From Streptomyces uncialis (GTDB taxonomy: Bacteria; Actinomycetota; Actinomycetes; Streptomycetales; Streptomycetaceae), in the NCBI RefSeq assembly GCF_001905345.1, contig NZ_LFBV01000001.1, positions 1,003,321-1,067,320 of the forward strand: a stretch of DNA of 64,000 bases, written 5' to 3'. The position numbers and the translations under genes were made by a program. The stretch's first letter is position 1. Every line of letters starts with the position of its first letter. The notes under the pieces are model-generated. The model made no database searches, had not been told where the DNA came from, and worked only from the letters and a program-made list of their open reading frames with translations. Below are positions 17,883-26,977 of the stretch, piece by piece.

Positions 17883-19373
17883 TCAGCGCCCCGTGCCCAG
17901 CCAGCCCGCCAGCTTGCCGCCCTGGCCGACCGCCCGCAGGCGGGCCTCCGCCGCGTCGCGAACCGGGTCGGTCGCCACGACGAGCAGGTCGTCGCCGCGT
18001 CTCAGCACGGTCGTCGGCAGGGGGACGAAGGATTTGCCGTCGCGTACGACAAGGGTGACGGCGGAACCGGCCGGGAGCCGTAGTTCCGCGACCTCCACAC
18101 CGTGCATTCGTGAGCCCTTGAGGATCGTCAGGGACAGCAGGTGGCCCCGAAGCTGCTCCAGGGGTGCCGACTCGATGCCGAGGTCGGCGGCCTCCGCGTC
18201 CTCACCCAGCCGCAGCTTGCGCGCCAGCCAGGGGAGTGTGGGCCCTTGGACGAGGGTGTAGACGACCACCAGGACGAAGACGATGTTGAAGATCCGGCGG
18301 CTGTCCTCGACCCCGTTCACCATGGGGATGGTGGCCAGGATGATGGGCACCGCGCCCCTGAGTCCCGCCCAGGACATCAGCGCTTTCTCCTGCCACGACA
18401 TACGGAAGGGCAGCAGGCTGACGAAGACCTCAAGCGGACGGGCGACAGCGGTCAGCACCAGTCCGATGATGATCGCGGGCACGATGTCGTCGGCGAGGTC
18501 GTGCGGGGTGACCAGCAGGCCGAGCAGGACGAACATCCCGATCTGCGCGAGCCAGCCGAGCCCTTCGGCGAACCCCCGGGTGGCGGGCCAGTGCGGGAGC
18601 CGCGCGTTGCCGAGGACCATGGAGGCGAGGTAGACGGCGAGGAACCCACTGCCGTGCGCGAGCGCGCCGGCCGCGTACGCGGTGACGGCGATGGCCATGA
18701 CGGCGATCGGGTACAGGCCGGACGCGGGCAGCGCGACATGTCGCAGCGTGTACGCGCCGATGACGCCGACCGCCACACCGATCGTCGCGCCGATGGCGAG
18801 TTCCAGTGCGATCTCGCCGATGAGCACGTACCAGTGCTCGATGGGACCCGCGGTGGAGAAGGCGACCACCAGGATCACCACAGGGGCGTCGTTGAACCCG
18901 GACTCGGCTTCCAGGATGCCGTTCACACGCGAGGGGAGCGGCACCTTGCGGAGCACCGAGAAGACCGCCGCGGCGTCCGTCGAGGACACCACCGCGCCGA
19001 TGATGAGCGCCTGACGCCACTCCAGGCCGATGAGGTAGTGCGCCGCGGCGGCGGTGATGCCGACACTGACGGCCACGCCGACGGTGGACAGCACGGCGGC
19101 CGAGGGCAGCGCGGGTTTGATCTCCTTCCACTTCGTCCCCAGGCCGCCCTCGGCGAGGATCACGACCAGGGCCGCGTAGCCGATGACCTGGGTCAGTTCG
19201 GCGTTGTTGAAGGAGACGTTGCCGATGCCGTCCTGGCCGATGGCCACGCCGATGCCGAGGTAGACGAGCAGGCTTGGCAGCCCGCTGCGCGAGGAGATCC
19301 GGACCGCGGCGACCGCGATCAGGAGAACCAGTGAGCAGACGAGCAGAAGCTGGTTGAGGTCATGGACGGTCAG
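17883..19373 (-). CDS. Potassium/proton antiporter, CPA1 type with TrkA-C domain
   Basis: About 496 residues. Some 12-13 membrane helices of the Na+/H+ exchanger (CPA1, NhaP2-like) fold include ESGFNDAPVVILVVAF, where the conserved acidic ND pair carries ions. A soluble TrkA-C (RCK-C) domain forms the last ~80 residues (RGHLLSLTILKGSRMHGVEVAELRL ... RRGDDLLVVATDP). It exchanges K+ or Na+ for H+ across the membrane. I place the start at a CTG (19373), because AGGAAGG lies 9 bases upstream and translation then begins TVHDLNQLL; the conventional alternative is a GTG at 19397. Confidence 0.88.
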   Translation of the reverse strand: MTVHDLNQLLLVCSLVLLIAVAAVRISSRSGLPSLLVYLGIGVAIGQDGIGNVSFNNAELTQVIGYAALVVILAEGGLGTKWKEIKPALPSAAVLSTVGVAVSVGITAAAAHYLIGLEWRQALIIGAVVSSTDAAAVFSVLRKVPLPSRVNGILEAESGFNDAPVVILVVAFSTAGPIEHWYVLIGEIALELAIGATIGVAVGVIGAYTLRHVALPASGLYPIAVMAIAVTAYAAGALAHGSGFLAVYLASMVLGNARLPHWPATRGFAEGLGWLAQIGMFVLLGLLVTPHDLADDIVPAIIIGLVLTAVARPLEVFVSLLPFRMSWQEKALMSWAGLRGAVPIILATIPMVNGVEDSRRIFNIVFVLVVVYTLVQGPTLPWLARKLRLGEDAEAADLGIESAPLEQLRGHLLSLTILKGSRMHGVEVAELRLPAGSAVTLVVRDGKSFVPLPTTVLRRGDDLLVVATDPVRDAAEARLRAVGQGGKLAGWLGTGR

Positions 19374-19597
19374 GGGGCGAATCCTTCCTGCGCGCACATC
19401 GAGGTACTTCGTTACCTTACCTAATCGTTAACACTTCCTTGACGCGCTCGAATGTCCGTACGGTGTGCCTTCCTGACTCCGCGTCCAGCGCCCATGTGCG
19501 CTGCGCCTATGGTTGCTCCAGCGCTCCCATGACCGCTCCTGAGACCCGCACCGCCCGAAAACCGCCCTGCCGCTCGCGAAGGACAGCAAGGACAGCG

Positions 19598-22354
19598 ATG
19601 CCCGCCAACACCACAGCCTCCTCCGGCCAGCAGGCCGGCAGGGCCGCCCGGAAGAAGGGCCGCAAAGGCCGTCTGTTCGTCATCGTGCTGGTGCTGGCCA
19701 TCGTGGCCGGCGTGGGCTACGGCGCGTACTGGAGCGTCAGCACGGTGCGTGCCTCCTTCCCGCAGACCAAGGGCTCCATCAAGCTCGACGGGCTCGCCGG
19801 TCCGGTCGACGTGAAGCGGGACGGCAACGGCATCCCGCAGATCTACGCGTCCTCCGACGACGACCTGTTCATGGCACAGGGCTATGTGCAGGCACAGGAC
19901 CGCTTCTGGGAGATGGACGTCCGTCGGCACACGACCTCCGGACGCCTCTCGGAGATGTTCGGCAAGAGCCAGATCAAGACCGATGAGTTCCTGCGCACCC
20001 TCGGCTGGCACCGCGTCGCGCAGGAGGAGTACGACTCCAAGGTCTCGCCGCAGACGAAGAAGTACCTCCAGTCGTACGCGAAGGGCGTCAACTCCTACCT
20101 CGCGGGCAAGGAGGGCAAGGACATCTCCCTGGAGTACGCGGCCCTGGGCTTCACCAACGACTACAAGCCGCAGCCGTGGACCCCCGTCGACTCGATGGCC
20201 TGGCTCAAGGCGATGGCGTGGGACCTGCGCGGCAACATGCAGGACGAGATCGACCGGTCCCTGATGACCAGCCGTCTGGGCCCCGCGCAGATCAAGGACC
20301 TGTACCCGGAGTACCCGTTCGACCGCAACAAGGCGATCGTCCAGGAAGGCGCCTACGACGACGCCACGCGCCAGTTCAGCCCCGAAGGCGCCACACAGGG
20401 CCAGGCGGGCGGCACGCCGGGCACGGGCCTCGCGGGGGGCGCCGAGGCCCCTGACGGCCTCCAGAGCCAGCTCGCGGGCCTCTCCGAGGCGCTGGACGGC
20501 ATCCCGGCGGTGTTCGGGCCCAACGGCAACGGCATCGGCTCCAACTCCTGGGTCGTCGCGGGCAAGCACACCATCACCGGCAAGCCGCTCCTCGCCAACG
20601 ACCCCCACCTCGCGCCCCAGCTGCCGTCGCTCTGGTACCAGATGGGCCTGCACTGCAGGAACCTCTCCGAGAGCTGCCAGTACGACGTCTCCGGCTTCAC
20701 CTTCTCGGGGATGCCCGGTGTGATCATCGGCCACAACCAGGACATCTCCTGGGGCATGACCAACCTGGGCGCCGACGTCACCGACCTGTACCTGGAGAAG
20801 TTCACCGCGGACGGCTACCAGTACGACGGCAAGGTGCTGCCATTCAAGACGCGCAAGGAGACCATCCGGGTCGCCGGTGGCGGCTCCAAGCCGATCACCA
20901 TCCGCGAGACCAGGAACGGGCCGCTGCTGTCCGACCGCAGCGACGAACTCGTCACGGTCGGCAAGAAGGCCACCGTCGACAGTGCCGCGCCCGACCGCGG
21001 TGACGGCTACGGGGTGTCCCTGCGCTGGACGGCGCTGACCCCCGGCAAGTCGATGGACGCCGTCTTCGCGATTAACCGCGCGAAGAACTGGGACGAGTTC
21101 CGCGCGGGCGCCGCCGACTTCGAGGTGCCGTCGCAGAATCTCGTCTACGCGGACACCAAGGGCAGCATCGGCTACCAGGCCCCCGGAAAGATCCCCACGC
21201 GCGCGGAGCGCCACGACGGGTCGCTGCCCGCGCCCGGCTGGGACTCCGAGTACGCCTGGACCGGGACCATCGACCAGGACGAGCTGCCCTACGAGTACAA
21301 CCCGGACCGCGGCTACATCGTGACCGCCAACCAGGCCGTCATCGACCCGGACAAGTACCCGTACACGCTCACCACCGACTGGGGTTACGGCGCGCGCAGC
21401 CAGCGCATCACCGACCTGATCGTGGCGAAGACCAAGGGTGGCGGCAAGATCTCCACCGAGGACATGCGCCAGATGCAGACGGACAACAGCAGCGAGATCG
21501 CCGAGCTGCTGACACCGATGCTGCTCAAGATCGACGTGTCCGACAAGTACGTGCGTGAGGCGCAGCAGCTGCTTGAGGGCTGGAACTACACGCAGACCCC
21601 GGACTCCGCGGCCGCCGCGTACTTCAACGCGGTGTGGCGCAACATCCTGAAGCTGTCGTTCGGCGACAAGCTGCCCAAGGAACTGCGTGTCGAGGGTCAG
21701 TGCCTGAACGTGGAGCCGGCCGAGAACACCGGTCCCGCCGACGAGGACCGGCTGGTGCGCGAGTGCGGTGAACGGGACGCGGACTCCGCGCAGCCCGACG
21801 GCGGTGACCGCTGGTTCGAGGTCGTCCGCAAGATCGTCAAGGATGAGGACAACGACTGGTGGAAGGCCCCGAAGACCCGCACGGACGGTGAGACGACGAC
21901 CCGTGACCAGCTGTTCGCGCGGGCCATGGAGGACGCGCGGTGGGAGCTCACCGCCGAACTCGGCAAGGACATCGACAGCTGGAGCTGGGGCCGTCTGCAC
22001 CAGCTCACCCTGGAGAACCAGACCCTTGGTACGGAGGGGCCCGGCTTCCTGAAGTACGCGCTCAACCGCGGTCCGTGGAACCTGGGCGGCGGCGAGGGCG
22101 CGGTGGACGCCACCGGCTGGAACGCGGCGGGCGGCTACGAGGTCGTCTGGGTGCCCTCGATGCGGATGGTCGTCAACCTCGACGATCTCGACAAGTCCAA
22201 GTGGATCAACCTCACCGGGGCCTCCGGTCACGCGTACAACGCGCACTACACGGATCAGACCGACAAGTGGGTCAAGGGCGAGCTCCTCGACTGGGCCTTC
22301 TCGGAGAAGGCCGTGGCCGATGCCACGACGGACACCCTGTCGCTGCGTCCCTGA
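19598..22354 (+). CDS. Penicillin acylase family amidohydrolase
   Basis: 918 residues. Residues 26-46 form a signal anchor (LFVIVLVLAIVAGVGYGAYW), so the enzyme is exported. An alpha-chain region (VDVKRDGNGIPQIYA) precedes a Gly/Ala-rich linker at about 260-290. The autoprocessing site NGIGSNSW follows, with Ser315 as the expected N-terminal nucleophile of the beta subunit. GKPLLANDPHL and GVIIGHNQDISWGMTN are the next family blocks. Such Ntn-hydrolases cleave amide bonds in penicillins, acyl-homoserine lactones or lipopeptides. The substrate is not predictable. The ATG at 19598 has AAGGAC upstream. Confidence 0.92.
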   Translation: MPANTTASSGQQAGRAARKKGRKGRLFVIVLVLAIVAGVGYGAYWSVSTVRASFPQTKGSIKLDGLAGPVDVKRDGNGIPQIYASSDDDLFMAQGYVQAQDRFWEMDVRRHTTSGRLSEMFGKSQIKTDEFLRTLGWHRVAQEEYDSKVSPQTKKYLQSYAKGVNSYLAGKEGKDISLEYAALGFTNDYKPQPWTPVDSMAWLKAMAWDLRGNMQDEIDRSLMTSRLGPAQIKDLYPEYPFDRNKAIVQEGAYDDATRQFSPEGATQGQAGGTPGTGLAGGAEAPDGLQSQLAGLSEALDGIPAVFGPNGNGIGSNSWVVAGKHTITGKPLLANDPHLAPQLPSLWYQMGLHCRNLSESCQYDVSGFTFSGMPGVIIGHNQDISWGMTNLGADVTDLYLEKFTADGYQYDGKVLPFKTRKETIRVAGGGSKPITIRETRNGPLLSDRSDELVTVGKKATVDSAAPDRGDGYGVSLRWTALTPGKSMDAVFAINRAKNWDEFRAGAADFEVPSQNLVYADTKGSIGYQAPGKIPTRAERHDGSLPAPGWDSEYAWTGTIDQDELPYEYNPDRGYIVTANQAVIDPDKYPYTLTTDWGYGARSQRITDLIVAKTKGGGKISTEDMRQMQTDNSSEIAELLTPMLLKIDVSDKYVREAQQLLEGWNYTQTPDSAAAAYFNAVWRNILKLSFGDKLPKELRVEGQCLNVEPAENTGPADEDRLVRECGERDADSAQPDGGDRWFEVVRKIVKDEDNDWWKAPKTRTDGETTTRDQLFARAMEDARWELTAELGKDIDSWSWGRLHQLTLENQTLGTEGPGFLKYALNRGPWNLGGGEGAVDATGWNAAGGYEVVWVPSMRMVVNLDDLDKSKWINLTGASGHAYNAHYTDQTDKWVKGELLDWAFSEKAVADATTDTLSLRP

Positions 22355-22471
22355 CCCGCACGGGCCGCCGCCGAACGTCATCGGCGGCCCGTCGGCCGTG
22401 ACCCGGCCGGTGGAGTCCGACGGCTCACCGATCGGCACCAATCGGGCCCCGGCCGCGGTCCTGAGCACAGT

Positions 22472-22507
22472 CGAGTGGCCCCGCACCAGCGTGTGCGGGG
22501 CCACTCG
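22472..22507. terminator. Bidirectional terminator after the acylase gene
   Basis: A perfect 15-bp stem with a 6-nt loop: CGAGTGGCCCCGCAC at 22472-22486 and its complement at 22493-22507. It lies between the convergent acylase and small secreted protein genes. Confidence 0.8.
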
Positions 22508-22578
22508 GCGTTCGCCGGGGAAGTCGGTCGGCGGTACGTGCACGGGGTGGTTCGCCGGAGGCGGCCGACGGGTGGGCG

Positions 22579-22815
22579 CTAGCGGGCGAGGGAGCCGTCG
22601 GTGCAGTTCTGGACCAGGGCGCCGGGTTCGGCCAGGGTGGGCAGCCCGCAGGTCCTGGCCACCTCCAGACCGGTCTGCGCGGCGGTCGCGACGCCGTCCG
22701 AGGTGACAGGCCCGGCGCCGACCGCGCTGTCGGCCACGGCGGCGTGCGCGCCGGGGAGCAGTACGCCGACGGCGAGGACGGCGACGGTGGAGAGCGAGCG
22801 GAACGTGTTCGTCAT
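22579..22815 (-). CDS. Small secreted protein, unknown
   Basis: 78 residues. A clear signal peptide covers about residues 1-26 (MTNTFRSLSTVAVLAVGVLL then PGAHAAVA, with Ala-x-Ala at the cleavage site). The mature part is about 50 residues with two cysteines (ARTCGLP and VQNCTDG) that could form a disulphide. No family is recognised. It is convergent with the acylase gene. The frame extends upstream to 22881, but the signal peptide fixes the start at 22815. Confidence 0.65.
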   Translation of the reverse strand: MTNTFRSLSTVAVLAVGVLLPGAHAAVADSAVGAGPVTSDGVATAAQTGLEVARTCGLPTLAEPGALVQNCTDGSLAR

Positions 22816-23181
22816 GCCGGGCCAACCGTCCGAGGGCGGCCGGGGGCACGCGATCTCATCCGTCCGGGCGGGGCCGGTCAACCCGGTGGCCCGACCCGTG
22901 ACGGCCGGGGCGGCCCGCTCCGGCCACGGGGGTGCCGCCGGGGCCTGCGTGGCCCTCTGGCGGCCGCGGGATCCCTGAACGGCGTTTCCCTCCCCGGGCG
23001 GTGGGTTGCGCCGTCCTGTGGCCGTCCAGCGGCTCCAGGGGCTCCAGTGGTGCGGTGGAGGCCGGTGGGGAGACGTGCGGGACCCTGTGGGCGACCGGTA
23101 TGGGGCCGGTGGGTGGCCGACGCGGGGCCGGGGCGAGGCCGGGGCGAGGCCGTGCGCGGGGTCGGGGTCGTGCGCGGCCGG
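22816..23181. other. Gene-free stretch, G+C-rich
   Basis: 366 bases between two leftward genes. Very G-rich on the plus strand, with repeated GGGGC-type runs from 23100 to 23180. A 110-residue frame (22878-23210, minus) is Arg/Pro/Thr-only and is rejected. Nothing else supported. Confidence 0.4.
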
Positions 23182-23823
23182 TCAGGTGTCGCGCCGTGCC
23201 TTGCCGCCACCGGGGAAGCGACGGATGCCCGACGGTGTCACCACCGCGTGCACCGGCCGGTCGTGCGCCTCGGAGGGGACCCGCGCGAGGACCTCCGCGT
23301 CGTACAGCAGGACCACCAGCGCGGGATCGGCGTCCGAACGCTCCAGCCGGGCGAGCACCCGGTCGTACGAGCCGCCGCCCCGCCCCAGCCGCATCCCGCG
23401 GTGGTCGACCGCGAGTCCGGGCAGCAGAACGGCGTCCGCCGCCAGCACCGCGTCCGGGCCGAGCCGGGGCCCGCGCGGCTCCAGGAGGGTCATCCGGCCC
23501 GCGTGCCGCACCGCGGCGAGCGACTCCGGACCTTCGTAGCGGCCCCAGTCGAGGTCGTTGTCGTCGAGGAGCACGGGCAGCAGGACCCGCACCCCGCGCG
23601 CGTGCAGATCGTCGAGCAGCGGCAGGGTGCCCGGTTCGCCGCCGACGGAGACGTACGCGGCGACGGTGCGCGCCTCGGAGAGCTCCGGGAGCTCCCGCGC
23701 GCGGGAGACAAGAACCGATGACGTCCTGTGCACGTCATCCTGATGCAACCTTTTCCTCGCCCCGAGGATCTCCTTGCGCAACCCGCGCTTGTCAGACTCG
23801 GCTCCACCGGGGGGCTGATTCAT
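23182..23823 (-). CDS. 5-formyltetrahydrofolate cyclo-ligase
   Basis: 213 residues. It makes 5,10-methenyl-THF from 5-formyl-THF with ATP, returning folinate to the active folate pool. Visible: KRGLRKEILGARKRL at the N-terminus, VAAYVSVGGEPGTLPLL, RVLLPVLLDDNDLDWGRYEG, and the phosphate-binding loop DHRGMRLGRGGGSYDRVLARL. The last part is VHAVVTPSGIRRF. The ATG at 23823 is used, with an alternative ATG at 23856. It is divergent from galU with 94 bases between, an AT-rich shared promoter region. Confidence 0.93.
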   Translation of the reverse strand: MNQPPGGAESDKRGLRKEILGARKRLHQDDVHRTSSVLVSRARELPELSEARTVAAYVSVGGEPGTLPLLDDLHARGVRVLLPVLLDDNDLDWGRYEGPESLAAVRHAGRMTLLEPRGPRLGPDAVLAADAVLLPGLAVDHRGMRLGRGGGSYDRVLARLERSDADPALVVLLYDAEVLARVPSEAHDRPVHAVVTPSGIRRFPGGGKARRDT

Positions 23824-23917
23824 GATAAGTGCGCAAACCTCTCGATGTCGTCCCATATATGGATCAATTCTGCGGACCCGCAGATTCTCTACATTGTCAC
23901 CGGTTAGGGTGACGTTC

Positions 23918-24820
23918 ATGACTCAGTCGAACTCCAGGATCACCAAGGCCGTCATCCCCGCCGCGGGCCTCGGCACCCGCTTCCTGCCCGCGACCAAGGC
24001 CACGCCCAAGGAAATGCTGCCGGTCGTCGACAAGCCGGCGATCCAGTACGTGGTCGAAGAAGCGGTCGCTGCCGGACTCGATGACGTCCTGATGGTCACC
24101 GGGCGCAACAAGCGTCCCCTGGAAGACCACTTCGACCGCAACTACGAGCTGGAGGAAGCCCTCACCAAGAAGGGCGACCGCGCTCGTCTCGCGAAGGTGC
24201 AGGAGTCCAGCGACCTGGCCACCATGCACTATGTGCGCCAGGGCGACCCGAAGGGCCTCGGGCATGCGGTCCTGTGCGCGGCCCCGCACGTCGGCGACGA
24301 ACCGTTCGCCGTCCTGCTCGGTGACGACCTCATCGACCCCCGTGACCCGCTGCTCGCCCGCATGGTCGACATCCAGGAGCAGCACGGCGGCAGTGTCGTC
24401 GCGCTCATGGAGGTCGCGCCCGAGCAGGTGCACCTCTACGGCTGCGCCGCGGTGGAGGCCACGGGCGAGTCGGACATCGTCCGGGTCACCGGTCTGGTGG
24501 AGAAGCCCGACCCGGCCGACGCGCCCAGCAACTTCGCCGTCATCGGCCGCTATGTGCTCGACCCGCACATCTTCGACATACTGCGCAGCACCGAGCCGGG
24601 CCGGGGAGGTGAGATCCAGCTCACCGACGCCCTCCAGCAGCTCGCCCTGGACGAGAAGGTCGGCGGCCCTGTGCACGGCGTCGTCTTCAAGGGACGCCGC
24701 TACGACACCGGCGACCGCAGCGACTACCTGCGTGCCATTGTCAGACTCGCGTGCGAACGTGAGGACCTGGGCCCGGAGTTCCGGACCTGGCTCCGCAGTT
24801 ACGTCACCGAGGAGATGTAG
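23918..24820 (+). CDS. galU: UTP-glucose-1-phosphate uridylyltransferase
   Basis: 300 residues, the normal size. It makes UDP-glucose for cell-envelope and glycan synthesis. Visible: the nucleotide-binding AVIPAAGLGTRFLPATKATPKEMLPVVDKPAIQYVVEEA, RQGDPKGLGHAVLCA, the metal-binding LLGDDLID, and VEKPDPADAPSNFAVIGRYVL. C-terminal FKGRRYDTGDR also fits. The ATG at 23918 has GGGTGA upstream. It ends 4 bases before the moeA/glp-like start, so the two are co-transcribed. Confidence 0.95.
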   Translation: MTQSNSRITKAVIPAAGLGTRFLPATKATPKEMLPVVDKPAIQYVVEEAVAAGLDDVLMVTGRNKRPLEDHFDRNYELEEALTKKGDRARLAKVQESSDLATMHYVRQGDPKGLGHAVLCAAPHVGDEPFAVLLGDDLIDPRDPLLARMVDIQEQHGGSVVALMEVAPEQVHLYGCAAVEATGESDIVRVTGLVEKPDPADAPSNFAVIGRYVLDPHIFDILRSTEPGRGGEIQLTDALQQLALDEKVGGPVHGVVFKGRRYDTGDRSDYLRAIVRLACEREDLGPEFRTWLRSYVTEEM

Positions 24821-24824
24821 CGAC

Positions 24825-26153
24825 TTGAGCAGGACGACCACCGACGCCACCACCCAGGACCGTATGTGGTCGGTGACCGAGCATCTGGCGGACATCCTCG
24901 GCACCGTCCGCCCCCTGGAGCCCATCGAGCTCCAGCTCCTCGACGCCCAGGGCTGTGTCCTCGTCGACGACGTCACCGTGCCCGTGTCGCTGCCGCCCTT
25001 CGACAACAGCTCCATGGACGGGTACGCCGTCCGGGCCGCCGATGTCGCGGGCGCGAGCGAGGAGTTCCCGGCCGTCCTCACGGTCATCGGTGACGTGGCC
25101 GCGGGCCGGGGCGGCCCGCTCACGGTGGGTCCTGGCCAGACGGCGCGCATCATGACCGGCGCGCCGCTGCCACCCGGCGCCGAGGCGGTCGTTCCCGTGG
25201 AGTGGACCGACGGTGGCCTCGGCGGCGGAGCGGTGTCCGGTATGCGGGCGCACAGCACCGCCCCCGAGGGCGCGTCCGGGCAGGTGCGGATCCACCGGGC
25301 CGCGCAACCACGCGCGTACGTCCGCGCGCGGGGCAGCGATGTCAGGGCCGGGGACCGCGCGCTGGAGGCGGGGACGGTCCTGCGCGCCCCGCAGATCGCG
25401 CTGCTCGCCGCGATCGGCCGCGGCACCGTACGGGTGCGCCCGCGCCCGCGCGTGGTCGTCCTGTCCACCGGCAGTGAACTCGTCCAGCCGGGGGAGCCGT
25501 TGGGCGAGGGCCAGGTCTACGACGCCAACAGCTTCGCCCTCACCGCCGCCGCGCGTGAGGCGGGCGCCCTCGCCTACCGGGTGGGCGCCGTCGACGATGA
25601 CGCGGAGACGCTCCGCGCCACCATCGAGGACCAGCTCATCCGCGCGGACCTCGTCGTCACCACGGGTGGTGTCAGCGTGGGCGCGTACGACGTCGTGAAG
25701 GAAGCCCTCGCGCATGTGGGCGACGAGGACGAGGAAGGCGGCGGGGTCGACTTCCGCACGCTCGCCATGCAGCCCGGCAAGCCACAGGGCTTCGGTTCCA
25801 TCGGCCCCGACCACACACCGCTGCTGGCGCTGCCCGGCAACCCGGTGTCGTCGTACGTGTCCTTCGAGCTGTTCGCGCGGCCCGCTATCCGGACCCTCAT
25901 GGGCGTGCGGGACATCCACCGTCCCTCCGCGCGCGCGGTGCTGCGTGCCGACAAGGCCCTCACGTCGCCCGACGGGCGCAGGCAGTTCCTGCGTGGCCGG
26001 TACGACGCCGAGGCGGGTGAGGTGACGCCGGTGGGCGGCGCGGGCTCCCATCTGGTGGCCGCGCTGGCACATGCCGACGCGCTGATCGTGGTTCCCGAGC
26101 GCACGGTGTCCGTGGAGCCCGGTACCGAGGTCGACGTCGTGGTGCTGGACTGA
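24825..26153 (+). CDS. MoeA/gephyrin-like protein (candidate Glp orthologue)
   Basis: 442 residues from a TTG (GGAG 10 bases upstream). Domains in order follow MoeA: an N-terminal part with PVSLPPFDNSSMDGYAVRA, the domain I-II insert, then the MPT-binding domain with VVLSTGSELVQPGEPL, YDANSFAL, TTGGVSVGAYDVVKEAL, FRTLAMQPGKPQGFG and LLALPGNPVSSYVSFELF. A beta-rich domain IV ends the protein. MoeA inserts molybdate into molybdopterin. Following moaC and mog support that role. However, the locus order galU - moeA - rimJ-like - sepX matches corynebacterial galU-glp-rimJ-glpR, where the MoeA paralogue Glp binds FtsZ and the membrane protein GlpR. A division role is therefore likely too. Confidence 0.92.
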   Translation: MSRTTTDATTQDRMWSVTEHLADILGTVRPLEPIELQLLDAQGCVLVDDVTVPVSLPPFDNSSMDGYAVRAADVAGASEEFPAVLTVIGDVAAGRGGPLTVGPGQTARIMTGAPLPPGAEAVVPVEWTDGGLGGGAVSGMRAHSTAPEGASGQVRIHRAAQPRAYVRARGSDVRAGDRALEAGTVLRAPQIALLAAIGRGTVRVRPRPRVVVLSTGSELVQPGEPLGEGQVYDANSFALTAAAREAGALAYRVGAVDDDAETLRATIEDQLIRADLVVTTGGVSVGAYDVVKEALAHVGDEDEEGGGVDFRTLAMQPGKPQGFGSIGPDHTPLLALPGNPVSSYVSFELFARPAIRTLMGVRDIHRPSARAVLRADKALTSPDGRRQFLRGRYDAEAGEVTPVGGAGSHLVAALAHADALIVVPERTVSVEPGTEVDVVVLD

Positions 26154-26464
26154 AGGACCGCACGGCCCCACCGGGCGGCCCCACCGGGCGGCACAGCACC
26201 CGGTGGCCGCACCGCACGCCGTGCCGGTGCCCTACCTCACGGCATGGCGCCACCGTGCCGGACCCGGGGGCCCGACCCGTGCCCGTGCCGGACCCGGACC
26301 CGGACCCGTGCCGGACCCGGGCTCCTGCTGGACCCGTACCGCTGCCGTGTCCCGCTTCCCGGGTGGTCCAGCGGGAGACGGGGCCCCCGCGCGCGGTACG
26401 GTAGCGCGCACACAGGCTCCGCGCGCCGCACGTGAGGGGGCCCGGACCGGGAGCGTCACAGCAC
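26154..26464. repeat. Intergenic GGACCC-repeat stretch before moaC
   Basis: 311 bases inside the operon. From about 26257 to 26340 the hexamer-like unit (C)CGGACCC recurs many times, interspersed with CGTGCC, a degenerate tandem repeat. No frame with a recognisable product. It separates galU-moeA from moaC-mog-rimJ, so a second promoter may lie here. Confidence 0.45.
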
Positions 26465-26977
26465 ATGACCGCGAATCCCCGGGGGGACACCCCCGGCACC
26501 CCTGAAGAGGGCCGTCTCACCCATATCGACGCGGCCGGCGCGGCCCGTATGGTCGATGTGTCCGGCAAGAGCGTCACCGCGCGCACCGCGCGCGCGAGCG
26601 GCCGGGTCGTGGTGAACCCCGAAGTGGTCGCCCTGCTGCGGGGCGACGGTGTGCCCAAAGGCGACGCCCTCGCCACGGCACGCATCGCCGGAATCATGGG
26701 CGCCAAGCGCACCCCTGACCTGATCCCGCTGTGCCATCCGCTGGCCGTGTCCGGGGTGACCGTGGACCTCTCCGTCGCGGACGACGCCGTCGAGATCGTC
26801 GCCACGGTCCGCACCACCGACCGCACCGGTGTCGAGATGGAGGCGCTGACCGCGGTCGCGGTCGCCGCGCTCACCGTCGTCGACATGGTGAAGGCCGTCG
26901 ACAAGGCGGCCGTCGTCACGGATGTGCGGGTCGAGCAGAAGACCGGCGGACGGTCGGGCGACTGGAGCCGCACATGA
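26465..26977 (+). CDS. moaC: Cyclic pyranopterin monophosphate synthase MoaC
   Basis: 170 residues. It acts after MoaA in the first step of molybdenum cofactor synthesis. Visible: the start of the fold LTHIDAAGAARMVDVSGKSVTARTA, ATARIAGIMGAKRTPDLIPLCHPL with the conserved IPLCHPL, and TDRTGVEMEALTAVAVAALTVVDMVKAVD. The final VRVEQKTGGRSGDW is the usual C-terminus. It overlaps the mog start by 4 bases (ATGA at 26974). The N-terminal 15 residues are a Pro/Thr/Gly tail. Its partner MoaA is not in this window. Confidence 0.95.
   Translation: MTANPRGDTPGTPEEGRLTHIDAAGAARMVDVSGKSVTARTARASGRVVVNPEVVALLRGDGVPKGDALATARIAGIMGAKRTPDLIPLCHPLAVSGVTVDLSVADDAVEIVATVRTTDRTGVEMEALTAVAVAALTVVDMVKAVDKAAVVTDVRVEQKTGGRSGDWSRT

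Noticed and set aside
19421..22849. 1142-residue minus-strand frame opposite the penicillin acylase gene
   Set aside because: Shadow frame: the plus strand has clear catalytic motifs and a signal anchor; the minus translation is low-complexity Val/Arg/Leu/Gly with no family features.
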